Below, piece after piece: positions 61,201 to 64,000 of a stretch of DNA of 64,000 nt. Made by a program: the position numbers and the translations under genes. Origin of the DNA: Pedobacter cryoconitis (GTDB lineage: Bacteria; Bacteroidota; Bacteroidia; Sphingobacteriales; Sphingobacteriaceae); NCBI RefSeq assembly GCF_003259615.1, contig NZ_QLLR01000022.1, positions 38,601 through 102,600 of the forward strand, read 5' to 3'. The notes below the pieces were generated by a model. That model saw only the letters and a list, made by a program, of their open reading frames with translations, was not told the origin of the DNA and did no database searches. Position 1 is the first letter of the stretch. The number at the start of each line of letters is the position of its first letter.

Positions 61201-62491
61201 CAAAAGCTTTCGACATCAAAGGCAGTATACCTGGGATGGAGATCGTCTTGCTGCCATTAAAGATTCCACTACCGGGGATAAATTGTTCAAGCACGATGTT
61301 CACGGGAATCTCTCCGAAGTAATTTATGGTGATGGAACTGTTGAATTTAGGATGCCAGATGCAGTCGGCAACCTTTTTGAAAGTCAGGATCGTAAAGATA
61401 GGATTTATGGGAGGGGAGGTCGTTTGTCAGAAAGTAAAACTGCGACATATGATTATGATAAGTTAGGGAATCTAATTAGGAAAAGGGAGAAAAATGGTAA
61501 TGTATGGGAATATCAGTGGAATGAAAGCGGCATGCTTGAAAAAGTATTGCGGCCTGACGGTAGTGACGTAATCTTTGCTTATGATGCCTTGGGGAGGAGA
61601 CTCTGGAAAAGGTATAAAAAAACGGTTACTAAATTCATTTGGGATGGCAATAAAACATTACATGAATGGAAAGAGTTTGATACGAAAGAGAGTACGGCCG
61701 ATGAGATTATCACCTGGGTATTTAGTAATGATAATTTTAATCCAACAGCAAAGATAAAGGGTAATAAAAAATATAGTATTATTGCTGATCATCTGGGCAC
61801 ACCTATACAGGGATATAATGATGACGGTGATTTAATTTGGCAACGTGAGATCGATAGTTATGGAAATCCTAAAATTCAAAAAGGAGATGCAGGATTTTGT
61901 AATTTTTTATACCAGGGACAAGCATTAGATACAGAAACAGGATTGGCTTACAATCGTTTCAGATATTATAGTCCAGATGAGGGGAGATATATTAGCCAGG
62001 ATCCTATTGGCCTTTCAGGTGGATTTTCATTGTATAATTATGTCGGAGATCCCAATGAGTGGATTGATCCACTTGGATTAAGTCGTCGAGGTAATTGTGC
62101 GACACGAAAACATATGGATGACGTTCGAGATCAGTTTTTAGATGATAACCAAAACGCGAGTACTTTGGAGCATCTGGCTGGGGGGAGAGATAGACTTACT
62201 GGCAACGAATTACCTGAAACACATTTAGGCCCAAATACACAACTGGCAAGTTCCAGGGCTGGTGGATCGTATACTGATATGACATTTGATGTTAATGGGC
62301 AAACCGTGTATGTTCAAACAGTGGATGCGGGTAATGTTCATGGAATGTCTCAAAGAGAATGGGATAATGCGAATAGGATTACAAGACAAGATCCTGATGC
62401 TGTAGTCGTAACCGTTGTTAAAGGAAATACTATTAACCCAGGGGATTTAAATGTTGGAAATATGAATCCAGGAAGTATTTATAGATTTTAA
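58262..62491 (+). CDS. PAAR-like/Rhs polymorphic toxin
   Basis: 1409 residues. The N-terminal part (about 1-290) is hydrophobic and PAAR-like (LSHGSNTVITQGMYQ, GKPVIVGGP), and leads to a DUF6531 segment (GEPVDAASGHMASYL). The YD-repeat shell spans about 380-1230 (many G-x-x-x-x-Y-x-Y-D units). The core closes with the conserved Rhs junction (RYISQDPIGLSGGFSLYNYVGDPN and DPLGL at 1269-1273). The variable toxin follows (1274-1409). Known: Rhs shells encapsulate the toxin and release it by self-cleavage at the core end. It sits behind VgrG and before a candidate immunity gene, so a contact-dependent antibacterial effector is likely. Confidence 0.93.
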   Translation: MAFKIVNNPIVPVVSEDPKPAAKHFDIVLGLDFHVLKVPWPITPCPITPFAALVFDPMDYIHFTVPAMPVYTDDGLTIAKDVPLGGTVLINDCYRGAAQSALWGMPSVPPLMGKLKGLGKAVKALNLLHSVIPHPLFLLPKFFHPHEGQLSHGSNTVITQGMYQSTFLCRAYSCQDVGKILLNNPTGGFYLNFLTAVMVVLPLGKPVIVGGPKVEQELKLADLINALMLMGLMHGLKFAVKMLGKLLTKLMAKIEAKFPGFKKFRSAVQPFVCKYLGEPVDAASGHMASYLDGFTLPGPIPFVWEANYYSDSNYDGPLGKNIYHSYDITLMVDDADSMVIMNDTAGRPVVFPVLQPGTSFYNAMEKYELHRDEKGEYFVSHKDGLYYYFNGPLQGSNGHGNLRSIVNRNGFAIRFTYNHKGQLIQIKDSADRLITVESNEEGLISALKLPNPALGNSGVSFDAVRYTYTKEGNLNGLYNAEGYLNRFAWKDRYIIARRFNDGTVFTFEYDKAGRCTAALGPDGLFSYTFVYLEGHTIATNSLGHSKDYYHQGGIVTKIVNCLGGEQLFTYDDCFNLIAESNEVGVATTYAYDDKGNLISLSLPGQGEVTIKYNEQNKPIENILPNGGVWQYEYDKAGNMLCRINPHGSVTKYVYNNDGLVHRISNAIDQATELRYDSQYNLQSVELANQTRILFYYDALGRCVELTSALGNTQYRRYNLLGKVIEVNESNGNVRHLAYDSMGNLIEARDKRDKVNLIYNFFGDVIRRNQGGAELNFVYDTEGQLSKVINEHNEQYIFELDAEGNVVVETGFDGLARKYLRNLAGQVVQVERPNGHTDALEYNIAGQIVTLLHQADNSLESYAYDNMGKLITALNQNAEVTFKRDLMGRIVQENCNDNWVKYIFNQLGQQTHLQSSLGADMQTSYDDVMSLVQSIDANGWQVRMQRNQQGQLVEKNLIGGITEQFEYDRDGRISRQRVNQNKSFRHQRQYTWDGDRLAAIKDSTTGDKLFKHDVHGNLSEVIYGDGTVEFRMPDAVGNLFESQDRKDRIYGRGGRLSESKTATYDYDKLGNLIRKREKNGNVWEYQWNESGMLEKVLRPDGSDVIFAYDALGRRLWKRYKKTVTKFIWDGNKTLHEWKEFDTKESTADEIITWVFSNDNFNPTAKIKGNKKYSIIADHLGTPIQGYNDDGDLIWQREIDSYGNPKIQKGDAGFCNFLYQGQALDTETGLAYNRFRYYSPDEGRYISQDPIGLSGGFSLYNYVGDPNEWIDPLGLSRRGNCATRKHMDDVRDQFLDDNQNASTLEHLAGGRDRLTGNELPETHLGPNTQLASSRAGGSYTDMTFDVNGQTVYVQTVDAGNVHGMSQREWDNANRITRQDPDAVVVTVVKGNTINPGDLNVGNMNPGSIYRF
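62081..62491 (+). other. Variable C-terminal toxin domain of the Rhs protein
   Basis: Residues 1274-1409, after the DPLGL junction. I do not recognise a named family with certainty. The segment GGSYTDMTFDVNGQTVYVQTVD followed by a helix with ANRITRQDPDAVVVTVVKG has the strand-strand-helix-strand order of PD-(D/E)xK-like nuclease toxins (Asp in TDMTF, then QTVD). A nuclease is therefore the best guess, at low confidence. Composition is more AT-rich than the shell, as usual for swapped tips. Confidence 0.45.
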
Positions 62492-62495
62492 GAAA

Positions 62496-63080
62496 ATGAA
62501 AAGAGGAAATAATTTTATTAAACAATTAGGAGTTTTTTTTACAAAAAAAGATGAGATCGAACTATCGAATTTATTGAGACTTCAATTTCAAAACATTTTT
62601 TTTATTGATACGTCTCGAAGCGACTCAAAAGAAATAAAATTTATCGATGACCTTTCCTTAGGATTCAAGGGTAAATCAATATTGAATACCGATATCTTTT
62701 CATTAGAGGATTATAAAACTCTGGTGAATTCGCAGGATGGGCCTCATTTTAGTTTCCCTATGATTGGTAAAGGATTAATACAATATGTCAGTTCTGAAGT
62801 AGCTGGATATGATCCTAAATGCCTAAAAGATGGCTACTTTGGTGGATCTTATAATGTTAGTGATGAATTGACGGCTAATTTTGTTAAACAGTTTTTTAAG
62901 TTAGTTGGTCAATACGGACGAAAGGTCTATTTGGTGTCCAGAACAAGAGATTTATGTGCGGATGTACCCGAGAAGCAACTTTTGGTGTGGCCAGATGCAG
63001 CAAAAATATACAATGGTGAAAATCAAAAATATCTAACACAAACCCGGGAAAGGTGGTTAGTGCCGGAAGAAGTTGGTTAA
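62496..63080 (+). CDS. Putative immunity protein for the Rhs toxin
   Basis: 194 residues, no signal peptide or membrane helix, no family recognised. It begins 4 bp after the toxin stop codon and is AT-rich like the toxin tip; this location is diagnostic for immunity genes of polymorphic toxins. Partial motifs such as FSFPMIGKGLIQYV and FVKQFFKLVGQYGRKVYLVSRTRD do not reveal a function. A cytosolic immunity protein fits a toxin acting inside the cell. Confidence 0.7.
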   Translation: MKRGNNFIKQLGVFFTKKDEIELSNLLRLQFQNIFFIDTSRSDSKEIKFIDDLSLGFKGKSILNTDIFSLEDYKTLVNSQDGPHFSFPMIGKGLIQYVSSEVAGYDPKCLKDGYFGGSYNVSDELTANFVKQFFKLVGQYGRKVYLVSRTRDLCADVPEKQLLVWPDAAKIYNGENQKYLTQTRERWLVPEEVG

Positions 63081-63187
63081 CAATTAAATTCATTATAGGG
63101 GAGTTTGATAAAAATAAAGAACAACGCGCCTAATGAAGCTCATTTTATATGCGATTTCTTGCATATTTGGTAAAACCCGTAAAAGTA

Positions 63188-63230
63188 AAAATCCTGCAAA
63201 CTTTTGATTTGCTGGGTTTTAGTTCTTTTT
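63188..63230 (+). terminator. Intrinsic terminator after the toxin-immunity pair
   Basis: Stem arms at 63188-63200 and 63208-63220 pair over 13 positions with one mismatch and one G-U pair, loop CTTTTGA, followed by AGTTCTTTTT. It lies 107 bp after the immunity stop codon and would end the VgrG-Rhs island transcript. Confidence 0.6.
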
Positions 63231-63252
63231 GATTCTATTCTTCGTGATCCAT

Positions 63253-63281
63253 CTGGTATTCGAACTTAGTTCAAATACCAG
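63253..63281. repeat. 13-bp hairpin with 3-base loop
   Basis: CTGGTATTCGAAC (63253-63265) and GTTCAAATACCAG (63269-63281) pair with a single C-A mismatch around the loop TTA. No T-tract follows directly, so it is not a typical terminator; it may be an RNA 3' structure or a mobile repeat unit. Confidence 0.5.
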
Positions 63282-63471
63282 GGCTTGTATAGTATTTAGG
63301 GCGGTTTTTAAATTCGACTCACCGAATTGCTCACCATTTTTTTGATACGTTTTGGCTGCAATTGCTATTTTCCAAATTACGTAATATCAATTAAGAAATA
63401 TAATTATTTACGATCTCTAAATTCCCTGATTTTTTCTAACTCAATTACGTCGATTTGATCTTTTGGTCTAT

Positions 63472-63876
63472 TTACAGCTTTTTTATTAGCTGGTTGATAT
63501 GTAAAAAAGGAACTTTTATATCTTCAAAGACTGCAATAGATGCAAGGTCAAGACATTCCAAAAAGGAAAGGGATTCTAAATCTTTCATAGAGGTCATAAT
63601 ATACAGTTCGATTGTATTATCAATATAGATGCTTGTCCATCCAGGTACGAATTCCATCGTTTCAAAAGAAGGAAAATCACCATAATCTAATTCTTTAAAT
63701 GCAGCCCTGAGATTTTTTCTATTATCCAGGGTATCGTACAACCAAATATCCAGTTCATCTGTACTACGGTTAAAACCATGAAATCTAGTAGCAAATCCAC
63801 CAACCATAATATATTTTACATCATGATTATTTAAATACCCCCAAAATCGCAATAATACTTCATCTAAAACATCCAT
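63472..63876 (-). CDS. Minimal nucleotidyltransferase, AbiEii/DUF6036-like
   Basis: 134 residues. The nucleotidyltransferase pattern MVGGFATRFHGFNRSTDELDIWLYD gives GG-x-A, HG, R-x-T and D-x-D. The C-terminal half (TMEFVPGWTSIYIDNTIELYI) contains the third carboxylate region. Similar proteins act as toxin or antitoxin-like partners of AbiE type or as uncharacterised minimal transferases. The preceding gene on the same strand ends 5 bp upstream, so the two are probably an operon. Role uncertain. Confidence 0.75.
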   Translation of the reverse strand: MDVLDEVLLRFWGYLNNHDVKYIMVGGFATRFHGFNRSTDELDIWLYDTLDNRKNLRAAFKELDYGDFPSFETMEFVPGWTSIYIDNTIELYIMTSMKDLESLSFLECLDLASIAVFEDIKVPFLHINQLIKKL

Positions 63877-63881
63877 ATAAA

Positions 63882-64000
63882 CTACTTATGAATAATCACG
63901 GCTTTATTGAAAAGATTATTTGTGCGTAACATTTTGGTAAAGAGTTTAAGTTTATCAAAATCAGAACGAAATATATCTTTATTTAGACGCTCATTATCAG
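63882..64000 (-). CDS. C-terminal end of an unidentified gene, 5' partial
   Basis: The minus strand is open from the right edge to a TAG at 63882-63884, giving 38 residues (ending NNLFNKAVIIHK). Too short for family assignment. Its stop lies 5 bp before the start of the nucleotidyltransferase, the spacing of a two-gene operon such as a toxin-antitoxin-like pair. Confidence 0.6.
   Translation of the reverse strand, partial: DNERLNKDIFRSDFDKLKLFTKMLRTNNLFNKAVIIHK

Larger units (their letters stand above)
63081..63471. other. Gap without a gene, holding a terminator and a hairpin
   Basis: 391 bp, AT-rich. No convincing coding sequence on either strand. It contains a terminator-like hairpin (63188-63230) and a second strong hairpin (63253-63281). 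The rest shows nothing I can interpret; remnants of older toxin tips, common behind Rhs genes, were not recognised. Confidence 0.6.

Noticed and set aside
59500..61600. Repeats in the Rhs gene as a CRISPR or tandem-repeat array
   Set aside because: The repeats are degenerate at DNA level and reflect protein YD repeats; there are no regular spacers.

Overview
The window is chromosomal DNA of a Bacteroidetes bacterium, most likely a Sphingobacteriaceae member close to Pedobacter (inference). Supporting signs are moderate GC, start sites without strong Shine-Dalgarno sequences, an UpxY-type NusG paralogue, an outer-membrane beta-barrel TonB-type receptor, LytTR regulators with TPR histidine kinases, and a VgrG/Rhs island of the kind found in Bacteroidetes. 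No rRNA, tRNA, CRISPR array or insertion sequence was seen.

Region 1 (1-38078, all + strand) is one very long, tightly packed nonribosomal peptide operon that enters from the left edge. It has four NRPS subunits (last parts C-A(Ser-like)-T-C; A-T-C; half-C-A-T-C-A-T; TubC-type dock-C-A-T). Between and after them lie tailoring and supply genes: two JmjC-type iron oxygenases, a TauD/AsnO-type oxygenase, a glutamine-dependent asparagine synthetase, an Asp/Glu racemase, a diaminobutyrate aminotransferase, two serine S12 peptidases (one fused to a cyclic-peptide ABC exporter, ClbP/ZmaM style), a free-standing thioesterase with its own docking domain, a cyclic-glucan-synthase-like protein lacking its terminal phosphorylase domain, and a type II thioesterase. 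The most unusual object is NRPS 4: its adenylation domain is interrupted between motifs A5 and A6 by a complete PLP-dependent decarboxylase resembling PanP (aspartate 1-decarboxylase). The pocket residues of that A domain, and of one in NRPS 3, have the shifted Val-Asp pattern of beta-alanine-type domains. The simplest reading is an assembly line that makes beta-alanine from aspartate inside the module that loads it. Nearly all supply enzymes of the operon draw on aspartate.

Region 2 (38087-46936) is regulatory and envelope: an orphan LytTR response regulator convergent with the NRPS operon, a solitary UpxY antiterminator, a TonB-type receptor, a small membrane protein, an ECF sigma factor with a small membrane partner, a TPR histidine kinase/LytTR response regulator pair and a lipoprotein.

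Region 3 (47224-52082) holds a MarR regulator, an SDR protein lacking the usual catalytic Tyr, a flavin reductase-like protein, a Trp-rich membrane protein, an AraC regulator and an aldo/keto reductase. Several short direct repeats with 20-22 bp period and palindromes lie in the intergenic gaps.

Region 4 (52373-63080) is a contractile-secretion effector island: two DUF2589 proteins around a zinc-ribbon protein, an SMP-30 lactonase-like protein, VgrG, a TPR protein, a small DUF3592-like protein, a PAAR-like/Rhs polymorphic toxin with a C-terminal tip of uncertain fold, and a probable cognate immunity gene. The right edge holds a minimal nucleotidyltransferase gene and the end of another gene.
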